Part shown: positions 28,501-36,002 of the stretch, one piece after another
Layout of the letters: each line of letters begins with the position of its first letter
Position numbering within the stretch: the first letter of the stretch is position 1
Assembly: GCF_028596025.1 (NCBI RefSeq)
Contig: NZ_CP117167.1
Location: 496,001-560,000, forward strand
From: Mucilaginibacter jinjuensis
GTDB taxonomy: Bacteria; Bacteroidota; Bacteroidia; Sphingobacteriales; Sphingobacteriaceae
Direction of reading: 5' to 3'
Length of the DNA stretch: 64,000 nt
The notes under the pieces: model-generated
What the model saw: the letters and a program-made list of their open reading frames with translations, nothing else
Databases searched by the model: none
What the model was told of the DNA's origin: nothing
Translations under genes and position numbers: made by a program

Positions 28501-28914
28501 GGGTGTAACTGAGAAACCTTCGGTTACCACCATATCCAGTTTACCGATATGGTCTTGCAGCGAGTTATAAGCCTGGGGTTCCCACGGACGATAAAAACCT
28601 GCGTTAAGGCGGTCTTTATTGTTAGGGTGTTTAATTTGGTGTTGCCTGCGGGCACGGGCAAGCTCTTCTATCTGGGCCTTCTCAATCTTAAAGTCTTTAA
28701 ACTTTTTAGATTTTTTGAGATTGTCCATCTCCTCCTTACTGAACTTTTTGGGTGCAGGGTTTAAATTGGGAAGGCTTGGGTACTGTTTTGATGTAATAGT
28801 AATGGCAGCAGCAACTACAGCGCTTGCAAGAACTATAATGATAACACGGCTTAACCATTTAAATCGGTTCCAGCGTTTTGGGGTATCGGATTGAAATATT
28901 TGCTTATGAGCCAT
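25540..28914 (-). CDS. GH18-like / polysaccharide deacetylase / GT2 synthase fusion
   Basis: A 1124-residue membrane protein with three enzyme-like domains. After a membrane anchor (about 22-41) comes a GH18-like domain (about 105-410) with MAFDQH (272-277), YDWP (317-320) and GGVALWRLG. Its catalytic motif reads GINLAFDD (212-219), where active YaaH-type relatives have a D-x-E, so hydrolysis is doubtful. A NodB deacetylase follows (about 487-685): TFDDGPD (492-498), His545 and His549, RPPF (583-586), LLHD (645-648). After two helices (about 706-743) comes a processive GT2 domain with PAYNEE, VDDGS, DAD (850-852), AED (940-942) and QRFRW (978-982), then C-terminal helices. The layout suggests one chain that polymerises and deacetylates an amino-sugar exopolysaccharide, like PgaC with PgaB; the product is inference. 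Confidence 0.92.
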   Translation of the reverse strand: MAHKQIFQSDTPKRWNRFKWLSRVIIIVLASAVVAAAITITSKQYPSLPNLNPAPKKFSKEEMDNLKKSKKFKDFKIEKAQIEELARARRQHQIKHPNNKDRLNAGFYRPWEPQAYNSLQDHIGKLDMVVTEGFSVTPNADTITAKMDTGLLNINKKYHKPIIVSISNYINFNNVSGSFDREDVVRISKNKQLRTVFINSIIKNLTKYNLKGINLAFDDIQNRNTPEYNAFEQEIYSSLHAKGFLVTQNVIPDDEQYDLRKIQKFNDYIFVMAFDQHNEQSNAGDISNQHWVEEILDKVCAIVPSEKIILTVAGGGYDWPENSIGKSIGYQQAVSTAQENKQKIVYDPASANLHYNYFDKDSLEHSIYFTDAATNFNVIRMADDWATGGVALWRLGAEDPRLWTFFQKNLSIDSLRKTGIDVKRLTTVGLNDKIDYDGDGEVLDLITTPKTGLIDVKMDTTNFVITNQNYIHLPTKYVIRRYGYSPKKVVLTFDDGPDPDYTPRILDILKKENVPAAFFVVGVMAEKNIQILKREFDEGYEIGNHTFFHPDISTVSISRVNLELNATRRLIESVTGRSTILFRPPFNADAEPTTLAEVIPVAESRRQNYINIGESIDPWDWQPGVTADSIIARTIRYHDKGSMILLHDAGGDTREETVKALPEIIHYFKSHGYQFTTIADILHKSKDDLMPPIKDEANSGITGSLYNIFIVGYFLGNWFIMYLFFSAIFLAIGRIVLIGVLALRQYSEDKKTTPARLANPVLHPVSIIVPAYNEEVTAIKTIESLLKLEYPLLEIIFVDDGSKDATFAVVDAAYGNHPLVKVLTKPNGGKASALNFGIERSSHDFLVCIDADTQLKNDAIFHLMTYFTDDEIGAVAGTVKVGNETNMITIWQSIEYTTAQNMDRRAFDLLNSITVVPGAIGAFRKEAIFKAGGFTYDTLAEDCDLTMRILKQGYIVRNCAEAIAYTEAPEKLDALLKQRFRWSFGVIQSFWKNRDALFNKKYKFFGMVGMPNILIFQIVLPLFSPLADLLMIIGLFSDKPGKILFYYVAFIVIDCIVAAIAFWMEKEDYKKLIYIIPQRFIWRQLMYYVLFKSMRKAVKGELSGWGVLKRTGNVSVKQESTTKE

Positions 28915-28991
28915 TAATTGGATAAACTTTAAACAAAATTAAAAGTTTTGCCATGAAGGTTTTATGGACAAAAAAGTAGTGTAATATACAC

Positions 28992-29138
28992 TTATTCAGG
29001 TTTGATGTTGGAAAAATCCACGCCGCATTTACAATTTGAGCCACAGCCTTTTTTTGCGGTAAAACTTCTGTAAATAAGCCTGCCCACGTAAAAAAGCGCC
29101 GATGCAAAAAGTAATGCTATAATGATTGATTGAACCAT
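28992..29138 (-). CDS. FeoB-associated-type Cys-rich small membrane protein
   Basis: A 48-residue reading frame from ATG 29138 to TAA at 28992-28994. One membrane helix (MVQSIIIALLFASALFYVGR) is followed by basic residues and a cysteine cluster, Cys32, Cys36 and Cys38 (KKGCGSNCKCGVDF), then a short tail. This is the layout of the FeoB-associated Cys-rich membrane protein family, thought to aid ferrous iron uptake. No feoA or feoB is in the window. It stands alone, upstream of and on the same strand as the fusion gene, separated by 77 bases. Composition and fit to the family make it convincing despite its size. Confidence 0.8.
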   Translation of the reverse strand: MVQSIIIALLFASALFYVGRLIYRSFTAKKGCGSNCKCGVDFSNIKPE

Positions 29139-29214
29139 GGTACAAAAATACGATTATATTAGTTACGTAAATAGTGTTAAGATATTATTATACCCAAAAA
29201 TGAATTTACAATAA

Positions 29215-30018
29215 ATGCCCGCTACACGCCAAATTAAAATAGCCATACTGGATTTGTACAACGGCATTGCCAACCAGGCTATCAATAGCTTTGAACAAAT
29301 ATTAGAAAAATATAGAACGAAGCATAAGCTGAACCTAAACTGGCAGATCTTTAAGGTGCGTGAAGCCAACGAATTACCGGACTTAAATTTTGATGCTTAC
29401 CTATCAAGCGGTGGCCCTGGTAATCCATTTAGTGGGGCCGAAGAGTGGGATAAAAATTATTTTAAGCTGATTGATGGGATTGAAGCTTATAATAACTCGA
29501 ACCAGAAACCTAAAAAGCATGTGCTATTTATCTGCCATTCATTTCAATTGCTTTGCCGGAGGTATAAATTAGGCGAAGTCTTGTTGCGGAATATTCCTTC
29601 GTTTGGCATAGTGCCCGTTGAGCTATTGGAAGATGACGATTTATTGAAAAATCTATCCAATCCTTTCTATGCTGTTGATTCACGCAGTTGGCAGGTGGTA
29701 AATCCGGATATGAAAGTGTTTGAGAAAATCGGCGCTAAAATATTGGCTATAGAAAGGGAGCGGTCCGATCATTTACCACGTGCGCTAATGGCCATCAGGC
29801 TGAATGATTATTTTGTAGCTACACAGTTTCACCCGGAGATGAGCCCGGAAATAATGGGTAAACGTTTGCTAATGGATGATAATAAGCAGCAGGTGATTGA
29901 TGAATTTGGCGAGGAGGGGTATCAGCAAATGTTGGAAGAATTAAATGATGCTGATAAGTTATGGCTTACGTTTAATACGATTATGTCGAATTTTTTGGAT
30001 AGGGCGATATTATCATAA
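29215..30018 (+). CDS. Class I glutamine amidotransferase-like protein
   Basis: A 267-residue protein with the full class I amidotransferase triad: nucleophile Cys107 in FICHSFQLL, and His206 and Glu208 in TQFHPEMSPE. The SSGGPGNPF oxyanion loop is near residue 65. It is a free-standing domain, like GMP-synthase-type GATases acting on small molecules, with no synthetase partner adjacent. Divergent from the Cys-rich gene and upstream of typA. Acceptor substrate is unknown. Confidence 0.85.
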   Translation: MPATRQIKIAILDLYNGIANQAINSFEQILEKYRTKHKLNLNWQIFKVREANELPDLNFDAYLSSGGPGNPFSGAEEWDKNYFKLIDGIEAYNNSNQKPKKHVLFICHSFQLLCRRYKLGEVLLRNIPSFGIVPVELLEDDDLLKNLSNPFYAVDSRSWQVVNPDMKVFEKIGAKILAIERERSDHLPRALMAIRLNDYFVATQFHPEMSPEIMGKRLLMDDNKQQVIDEFGEEGYQQMLEELNDADKLWLTFNTIMSNFLDRAILS

Positions 30019-30123
30019 CACACCCCATTGAATGGTGCTGCAAGTTGCAGTAGCTGTGCGTCCCCTCTCGAGAGGGGAATTATTGTGCAGTACATAAACC
30101 ATCGACTTTAATAAGGGGTGTGT
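30018..30123. repeat. Short element with terminal inverted repeats (MITE-like)
   Basis: ACACACCCC (30018-30026) and GGGGTGTGT (30115-30123) are perfect 9-bp terminal inverted repeats. Inside are the hairpin CTGCAA/TTGCAG (30038-30050) and an 18-bp perfect palindrome, TCCCCTCTCGAGAGGGGA (30061-30078). It begins on the last base of the amidotransferase stop codon. There is no coding capacity. Confidence 0.7.
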
Positions 30124-30267
30124 ATTTTCCAATCAAAACACTCGCTGTGTAGTAAATGATAATTTAGAACTAACACATCCTTAACACTTAAGGGCTAATA
30201 AATTACCTAATAACACTTCTGACACTGTAATTACTTGTTAATGCTTTAAAATGCAATAAATTAAGCG

Positions 30268-30275
30268 TACCTTTG
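30268..30275 (+). promoter_or_regulatory. Candidate -7 element of typA
   Basis: TACCTTTG matches TAnnTTTG and lies 25 bases before the typA ATG in an AT-rich leader. The expected -33 region has only a T-run (30245-30247), so the match is partial. Confidence 0.5.
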
Positions 30276-30300
30276 CGCAAAATATAAGAGGCATATTTGC

Positions 30301-32115
30301 ATGCAAAATCAAATTCGTAACATAGCTATTATAGCACACGTTGACCACGGTAAAACTACATTGGTTGACAAGATCCTGCACAGCTGCGAGATTTTTCGCG
30401 ATGGTCAGGAAACCGGAGAGTTAATCCTGGATAATAATGACCTGGAGCGTGAGCGTGGTATCACCATCGTTTCTAAAAACGTTTCGGTTAAATATAAAGA
30501 CGTAAAAATCAACATTATTGATACCCCTGGTCACGCCGATTTTGGTGGTGAGGTTGAGCGTGTATTGAAAATGGCTGATGGTGTATTATTGCTTTGCGAC
30601 GCTTTTGAAGGCGCTATGCCTCAAACCCGTTTCGTAACCCAAAAGGCTTTAGCTTTAGGCTTAAAACCAATTGTGGTTGTAAACAAGGTAGATAAAGAAA
30701 ACTGCCGCCCAGAAGAGGTTTATGAGCAAATCTTTGAATTGTTCTTTAACCTTGAGGCTACTGAAGACCAACTCGATTTCCCGGTTATCTACGGTTCTTC
30801 TAAACAAGGCTGGATGAGCACAGATTATAAAGTGCCTACTACTGATATCTTCCCGTTAATGGATGCTATTTTAGCAAACATTCCACCGGCTCCTATCAGC
30901 GAAGGTACATTGCAAATGCAGATCACTTCGTTAGATTATTCGTCTTTCGTAGGTCGTATCGCAATCGGTCGTGTTGCCCGTGGTACTATCAAAGAAGGCC
31001 AGCCGGTATCTTTGGTAAAACGCGATGGCACTATCCAAAAATCAAGAATTAAAGAACTTTATACTTTCGAAGGTTTAGGTAAAGTAAAAGCTACCGAAGT
31101 TAAATCGGGAGATATTTGTGCTGTAGTTGGTATCGATGGTTTCGATATCGGTGATACAATCGCTGATTTCGAGAAACCAGAGCAATTGGAGGTTATCCAC
31201 ATCGACGAGCCAACCATGAACATGCTGTTCACCATTAACACTTCACCGTTTTTTGGTAAAGAAGGCAAGTTTGTAACTTCACGTCACTTACGCGATCGTT
31301 TGTACAAAGAGATGGAGAAAAACTTAGCGTTGAAAATCGTTGAGACCGAATCTCCAGATTCTTACTTAGTATACGGCCGTGGTATCCTTCACTTATCTGT
31401 ATTGATCGAGACCATGCGTCGCGAAGGTTATGAGTTACAGGTAGGCCAGCCACAAGTTATCGTTAAAGAAATTGACGGTGTTAAATGTGAGCCGGTTGAG
31501 GTTTTAACAGTTGATGTACCAGGTGATGTTGCCGGTAAGGTAATTGAATTGGTAACCCAACGTAAAGGCGACCTGTTAGTAATGGAACCAAAAGGCGACT
31601 TGCAACACTTAGAGTTTGAGATCCCTGCACGTGGTATCATCGGTTTACGTAACAACGTATTAACTGCTACCGGTGGCGAGGCTATTATGGCTCACCGTTT
31701 CAAAGCTTACGAGCCTTGGAAAGGCCAGATCCCAGGCCGCTCTAACGGTGTATTGGTATCAATGGATACTGGTAAAACTACTGCTTTCGCTATCGATAAA
31801 TTACAAGATCGTGGTCGTTTCCACATCGATCCGGGAGTTGATATCTACGAAGGTCAGATCTTAGGCGAGCACATCCGTGATAACGATTTGGTTATTAACT
31901 TAACTAAAGGTAAACAGTTAACCAACATGCGTGCATCTGGTAGCGATACCAACGTACGTATAGCACCAGCTATTAAATTCTCGTTAGAGGAATCAATGGA
32001 GTATATCCAGGCTGATGAGTACATCGAGGTTACACCACAAAGTATCCGTATGCGTAAAATCTATCTGAACGAAGGTGAAAGAAAGATCAACGCTAAAAAG
32101 TTCACTAACCAATAA
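30301..32115 (+). CDS. typA: Ribosome-associated GTPase TypA/BipA
   Basis: A 604-residue translational GTPase. The G motifs are AHVDHGKTTL (residues 12-21), DTPGHADFGGEVERV and NKVDKEN. EF-G-like domains II, III and V follow, and the TypA-specific C-terminal domain includes RGIIGLRNNVLTATGGEAIM and SNGVLVSMDTGKTTAFAIDK. It assists ribosome assembly and stress adaptation. It is a single-gene unit with its own promoter-like element and a strong terminator. Confidence 0.98.
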   Translation: MQNQIRNIAIIAHVDHGKTTLVDKILHSCEIFRDGQETGELILDNNDLERERGITIVSKNVSVKYKDVKINIIDTPGHADFGGEVERVLKMADGVLLLCDAFEGAMPQTRFVTQKALALGLKPIVVVNKVDKENCRPEEVYEQIFELFFNLEATEDQLDFPVIYGSSKQGWMSTDYKVPTTDIFPLMDAILANIPPAPISEGTLQMQITSLDYSSFVGRIAIGRVARGTIKEGQPVSLVKRDGTIQKSRIKELYTFEGLGKVKATEVKSGDICAVVGIDGFDIGDTIADFEKPEQLEVIHIDEPTMNMLFTINTSPFFGKEGKFVTSRHLRDRLYKEMEKNLALKIVETESPDSYLVYGRGILHLSVLIETMRREGYELQVGQPQVIVKEIDGVKCEPVEVLTVDVPGDVAGKVIELVTQRKGDLLVMEPKGDLQHLEFEIPARGIIGLRNNVLTATGGEAIMAHRFKAYEPWKGQIPGRSNGVLVSMDTGKTTAFAIDKLQDRGRFHIDPGVDIYEGQILGEHIRDNDLVINLTKGKQLTNMRASGSDTNVRIAPAIKFSLEESMEYIQADEYIEVTPQSIRMRKIYLNEGERKINAKKFTNQ

Positions 32116-32132
32116 TTAGGAACTAACATAAT

Positions 32133-32166
32133 AAAAAAGGCCTTCTGTTTACAGAAGGCCTTTTTT
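32133..32166. terminator. Bidirectional terminator between typA and the FkbM gene
   Basis: AAAAAAGGCCTTCTGT (32133-32148) pairs with ACAGAAGGCCTTTTTT (32151-32166) around a 2-base loop: perfect 16-bp arms between convergent genes. The A and T runs serve both strands. Confidence 0.93.
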
Positions 32167-32208
32167 ATTTGGCTCTATTGCTAGTCGAAGTCCCAATACT
32201 TCAAATAA

Positions 32209-32868
32209 TTATCTTGCTTTATAAATTAAAGTACGTGGCGTTTTGTATACTAGCTCATAGCCTTTATTGTTAAGGAAACTATGTACTTCAGATGCATCCA
32301 CCTTACCGGCAACGCTATCTACATCCTCAACCAACACAAATTTAGGGCGGTATTTATCCCAGTTGTTCGATTCCAATAATTGCAGATCCAAGCCGGCCAC
32401 ATCAATATTCATAAAATCAATAGCGGGGCCTGATGAAAGGTGCTCATCCAAAATTTGTGCTAAGGGGAAAATATCCACTTCGGCTGTTTCAATAATCGGT
32501 GCTCCGTAGCTTTCGGCTACATCAGCATCAAAGCTATTGAGGGCCGAATCTGCAAAGCAATACAGGGTGCGTTTATCGCGCTGTGCACCAATACCTACGG
32601 GTAAGTTAATATCGCGCTCGCGGTGCTGCTGAAATAATTTAATGGCCGATGGGGTAGGCTCAATGTTAATGCCGTTCCACCCGGTTTCATAAAAGTAAGC
32701 TGTGTTAGAAAAACGGAAAGGGTGGTGGGCACCAATATCAATAAAGAAACCTTTATGATTATCTGTATCTTCTGCTAATAAAGCACGAAGTAACATATCT
32801 TCACCATCCTGTGAGTATGAATGGTAAGGTGTAAAGTCAGTGTTGTTTAATGTATCTTGTTGTGACAT
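32209..32868 (-). CDS. FkbM family methyltransferase
   Basis: A 219-residue protein with a SAM-binding fold of the FkbM type. SQDGEDMLLRALL at the N-terminus, then GFFIDIGAHHPFRFSNTAYF (motif I) and WNGINIEPTPSAIKLF are the family's characteristic blocks; FMNIDVAGLDLQLLE and KFVLVEDVD follow. FkbM enzymes O-methylate sugars or polyketides; next to a flippase and glycosyltransferases, a glycan substrate is likely. It is divergent from the flippase gene, with a 137-base gap between the start codons. Confidence 0.88.
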   Translation of the reverse strand: MSQQDTLNNTDFTPYHSYSQDGEDMLLRALLAEDTDNHKGFFIDIGAHHPFRFSNTAYFYETGWNGINIEPTPSAIKLFQQHRERDINLPVGIGAQRDKRTLYCFADSALNSFDADVAESYGAPIIETAEVDIFPLAQILDEHLSSGPAIDFMNIDVAGLDLQLLESNNWDKYRPKFVLVEDVDSVAGKVDASEVHSFLNNKGYELVYKTPRTLIYKAR

Positions 32869-32987
32869 GAAATTATACTAAGTAGTGCTAAAGGCAAAAT
32901 AACGCAATTTATTAAACATATTTTAGGCCTGGTATCAGGTAACCTATCAATAAGGTATACTATAATAGCGTAATCTGTACATTTTTA

Positions 32988-32995
32988 TACCTTTG
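32988..32995 (+). promoter_or_regulatory. Candidate -7 element for the flippase operon
   Basis: TACCTTTG fits TAnnTTTG and ends 10 bases before the flippase ATG at 33006, implying a very short leader. No clear -33 TTG precedes it. Confidence 0.5.
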
Positions 32996-33005
32996 CCCCT
33001 TATAT

Positions 33006-34337
33006 ATGCGCATACCAAGTATCCCAGGATTTGATCAGCAAGCTTTCGAAAAGTATTTTAAAAATACAGGTTGGCTTATGCTGGCTAGGGTTGGCAGTTT
33101 GGCCATAGGCGTAATCATTAATAATTTCGCGCTCTCTAATTACCTCGGTGCAAAAGCTTTTGGGATATTAAATTACCCAATGGCTATTGTAACCTTTTTT
33201 ATGGCGATAGCAGCCTTGGGCTTGGATGGTTTGGTTACCCGTGAACTGTTAAATGATCCTGATAAAAAGGATGTAATTCTGGGTACCTCTTTTTGGATGC
33301 GGTTGATAGCGGGTTTTGCTACCCTACCCCTGGTTTATGCAGTTTACGCTATCATCAACCATTATAGAACTATAGATACTCCCTTTGTATATGTGCTGAT
33401 TGTTGGCTTTACATCTGTAGTGCAATCGGTAAATATTATCGATAGCTTTTTTCAGTCGAGGGTGCAGGGCAGGGCTATTATGTATGTACAGGTAATCGGT
33501 AATTTATTATCGGCTGCCATTAAGCTCGGTTTTATTGTACTAAAACTGCCGCTGGTTTGGTTTATTTATTCTTTGCTGTTTGATGCCATTATTATAGCAA
33601 TTGGATATCTCATTACCTATTTAAAAAATCACAATAAGTTAGGTAGCTGGCAATATAGCAGCGCTATAGCTAAACATTTGTTAAAGCTTTCGTGGCCATT
33701 AATATTTTCGGCGGTGCTGGTATCTATATATATGAAAATAGACCAGCTGATGATTGCCAGTTACCTCGATAGCGTACAATTAGGCATTTACTCTACCGTA
33801 GCCCGTTTAAGCGAAAGCTGGTATTTTATACCGGTAGCTATTGTTAATTCGGTATTTCCGGCCATTATGAACGCACGAAAAACAGATATGGAGCGTTACC
33901 ATAAACGTTTACAAAACATGTATGATTTAATGGTGGTAATTAGTTTAAGCATTGCTATCATCATGAGTTTTGGCTCTTCTATTATATATCATCTGGTTTA
34001 TAAGCCGCAGTTTTGGTCGGGCGCGCCTGTGTTAGCAGTGCATGTATGGGCAGGTATATTTGTGTTTCTGGGTAGTGCAAGCGGCCAGTATCTTATAGCC
34101 GAAGGCTACACCAAATTATCTATGCTGCGTACAGGTGTTGGTGCAGTGGTAAACATTGTACTTAACATTATGTTATTACCACGGTATGGTATTTTAGGTG
34201 CAGCTTATGCTACATTGGCCGCCTATTTTATTGCCACATTTTTTATCGTGTTTATTCCGCAAACGCGTGAGCAAGGGTTGCGGATGTTAAAATCATTATT
34301 CTTAATTTCACTTTTTCAAAAAATAGTAAAACGTTGA
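33006..34337 (+). CDS. Oligosaccharide flippase (Wzx/MATE-like)
   Basis: A 443-residue polytopic protein with about 12-14 helices. The N-terminal NTGWLMLARVGSLAIGVIIN and ALSNYLGAKAFGILNYPMAI resemble the polysaccharide biosynthesis (RfbX/Wzx) family, and MKIDQLMIASYLDSVQLGIY is the usual central motif. It would flip lipid-linked sugar units across the inner membrane. It overlaps the next gene by 4 bases (TTGA), forming an operon with a methyltransferase and a glycosyltransferase. Confidence 0.9.
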   Translation: MRIPSIPGFDQQAFEKYFKNTGWLMLARVGSLAIGVIINNFALSNYLGAKAFGILNYPMAIVTFFMAIAALGLDGLVTRELLNDPDKKDVILGTSFWMRLIAGFATLPLVYAVYAIINHYRTIDTPFVYVLIVGFTSVVQSVNIIDSFFQSRVQGRAIMYVQVIGNLLSAAIKLGFIVLKLPLVWFIYSLLFDAIIIAIGYLITYLKNHNKLGSWQYSSAIAKHLLKLSWPLIFSAVLVSIYMKIDQLMIASYLDSVQLGIYSTVARLSESWYFIPVAIVNSVFPAIMNARKTDMERYHKRLQNMYDLMVVISLSIAIIMSFGSSIIYHLVYKPQFWSGAPVLAVHVWAGIFVFLGSASGQYLIAEGYTKLSMLRTGVGAVVNIVLNIMLLPRYGILGAAYATLAAYFIATFFIVFIPQTREQGLRMLKSLFLISLFQKIVKR

Positions 34338-34981
34338 GTACTATATCCAGAATTCTGAACCTGGTTTCGCAGCCAGACAGGTTAAAATCTATATTATCGT
34401 TTAATGATAAAGGCTATCTTAGTGAGATAGGCTGGTTTAAATCTTTCGATTCTAAAAAGCCTGTTGATGGCGATGGCAACCCGATTCCCTGGGTTACTTA
34501 TAGTTTTATAGATTTTATCAAAGGCCGTATCAATAAGCAGCTGGCTATTTTCGAATATGGTTCCGGCAACTCTACCATGTTTTACGCTAAATATGCAGGC
34601 ATTGTAGTTTCTGTCGAGCACGATAAAGGTTGGTACGATACGATGTCGAAAAACCGCCCTGCTAATTCGGAGATCATCTTCTGCGAACTGGAAAAGGATG
34701 GCGATTACAGCCGTGTACCTATTAAGTTGCAGGAGAAATTCGACATTATTATTGTTGATGGCCGCGATCGTGTAAACTGCTGTAAACAGGCTGTTGATGC
34801 TTTAACGCCAGGCGGTGTTATTGTTTTGGACGATAGCGAACGTGATTTTTATAAGCCAGGTGTGGAGTTTTTATTAAGCAAGGGTTTTAAGCATTTGCCT
34901 TTCAGTGGTATTTCGCCGGGCTTGTTTTACTTAAAATCAACTTCTGTTTTTTACAAGGCTGATAACTGCCTGGGGATATAA
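34334..34981 (+). CDS. Class I SAM-dependent methyltransferase-like protein
   Basis: A 215-residue protein with a SAM-binding motif I, AIFEYGSGNSTMFYAKYAG, followed by VVSVEHDKGWYDTM, and a later FDIIIVDGRDRVNCCKQA and VIVLDDSERDFY. The probable start is the TTG at 34334, which overlaps the flippase stop; no in-frame ATG is near. It is likely translated with the flippase and probably acts on a glycan or carrier-bound sugar, which is inference from context. Confidence 0.75.
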   Translation: MSTISRILNLVSQPDRLKSILSFNDKGYLSEIGWFKSFDSKKPVDGDGNPIPWVTYSFIDFIKGRINKQLAIFEYGSGNSTMFYAKYAGIVVSVEHDKGWYDTMSKNRPANSEIIFCELEKDGDYSRVPIKLQEKFDIIIVDGRDRVNCCKQAVDALTPGGVIVLDDSERDFYKPGVEFLLSKGFKHLPFSGISPGLFYLKSTSVFYKADNCLGI

Positions 34982-35008
34982 GGTTTTTTGATTAGAGGAT
35001 AAGGTACC

Positions 35009-35905
35009 GTGCAAAATCTCGCACCCATTGCGCTGTTTGTTTATAACCGCCCCGACCATACCCGGCGAACAATTACCTATTTGCAGAAAAACCTGCTGGC
35101 TGACGAGTCGCGCCTCTATGTTTTTTCTGATGCTGCCAAAACCCCTGCCGACGAAGCTAAGGTGGAGGAGGTACGCGAGTATTTAACCACTATATCTGGC
35201 TTTAAATACGTAAAAGTTACCAAGCGCAAAGAGAATATGGGCTTAGCAGCTTCTATCATCAACGGTGTTTCGCAACTGGTAGAGGCTTACGGCAAAGTGA
35301 TCGTGTTTGAAGATGACCTGCTCTCTTCGCCTTATACCCTCCAGTATTTTAACGAGTCGCTGCAGCGTTACGAGCACGAAGAGCAGGTAATGCACATCGG
35401 CGCTTATATGTATGAGCTGAAGGGCGATAAACTGCCTCCAACCTTCTTTTACCGTGCAGCTACCAGCTGGGGCTGGGCAACCTGGGCACGCGCCTGGAAT
35501 AATTTCGAACCTGATATTGATAAACTGATGAAGCAATTCGATTCCAAAAAGATCTATGACTTCTCGATAGATGGCACCATGAACTTCTGGAAACAAATGC
35601 AGCAGTTTAAAGCCGGTAAAAATAACTCATGGGCTATCCGCTGGTATGCTTCTATCTTTCTAAAAGGTGGCTTAACGCTTAACCCATCACATTCTTTAAT
35701 CCAAAATATTGGGCACGATGGCACCGGTGTACACTCTAACAATGAGGACATGTACCAGGTAAATATTTCGCGCAAGCCTGTTGTGGGATTCCCGTTAGAG
35801 ATTAAAGAAAGCAAAGTCGGTTATGCAGCTATCAAGCACTTTTTGAAGAACCGTAAAGGGAATATTATTCAGCGTCTTGTGCGCTTTGTTAAGCAGAAAC
35901 TTTAA
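35009..35905 (+). CDS. Glycosyltransferase (GT-A, family 2-like)
   Basis: A 298-residue protein starting at a GTG, 27 bases after the methyltransferase. APIALFVYNRPDHTRRTI near the N-terminus, FEDDLLSSPYTLQYFNESL (acidic metal/substrate site) and the aromatic block SWGWATWARAWNNFEPDI are typical of a glycosyltransferase subfamily common in Bacteroidota surface-polysaccharide clusters. No membrane helix is evident. Sugar donor unknown. It is the last gene of the flippase operon and converges on a methyltransferase gene across a repeat. Confidence 0.85.
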   Translation: MQNLAPIALFVYNRPDHTRRTITYLQKNLLADESRLYVFSDAAKTPADEAKVEEVREYLTTISGFKYVKVTKRKENMGLAASIINGVSQLVEAYGKVIVFEDDLLSSPYTLQYFNESLQRYEHEEQVMHIGAYMYELKGDKLPPTFFYRAATSWGWATWARAWNNFEPDIDKLMKQFDSKKIYDFSIDGTMNFWKQMQQFKAGKNNSWAIRWYASIFLKGGLTLNPSHSLIQNIGHDGTGVHSNNEDMYQVNISRKPVVGFPLEIKESKVGYAAIKHFLKNRKGNIIQRLVRFVKQKL

Positions 35906-36002
35906 TCAGGATTTACTGAATTTTAGAATTACCAGAATCCGTTTTAATTTAAGATAAACAAGATTCTGTCTATTCTTTAATTCTGAAAATTTTGATTCTG
36001 AT
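35904..36002. repeat. Imperfect palindromic repeat between convergent genes
   Basis: The left side, TAATCAGGATTTACTGAATT, is matched in reverse by AATTCTGAAAATTTTGATTC near 35979-36000, giving a long imperfect hairpin rich in the word ATTCTG. It spans the whole gap between the stop codons of the two convergent genes and may serve as their shared terminator. Confidence 0.65.
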
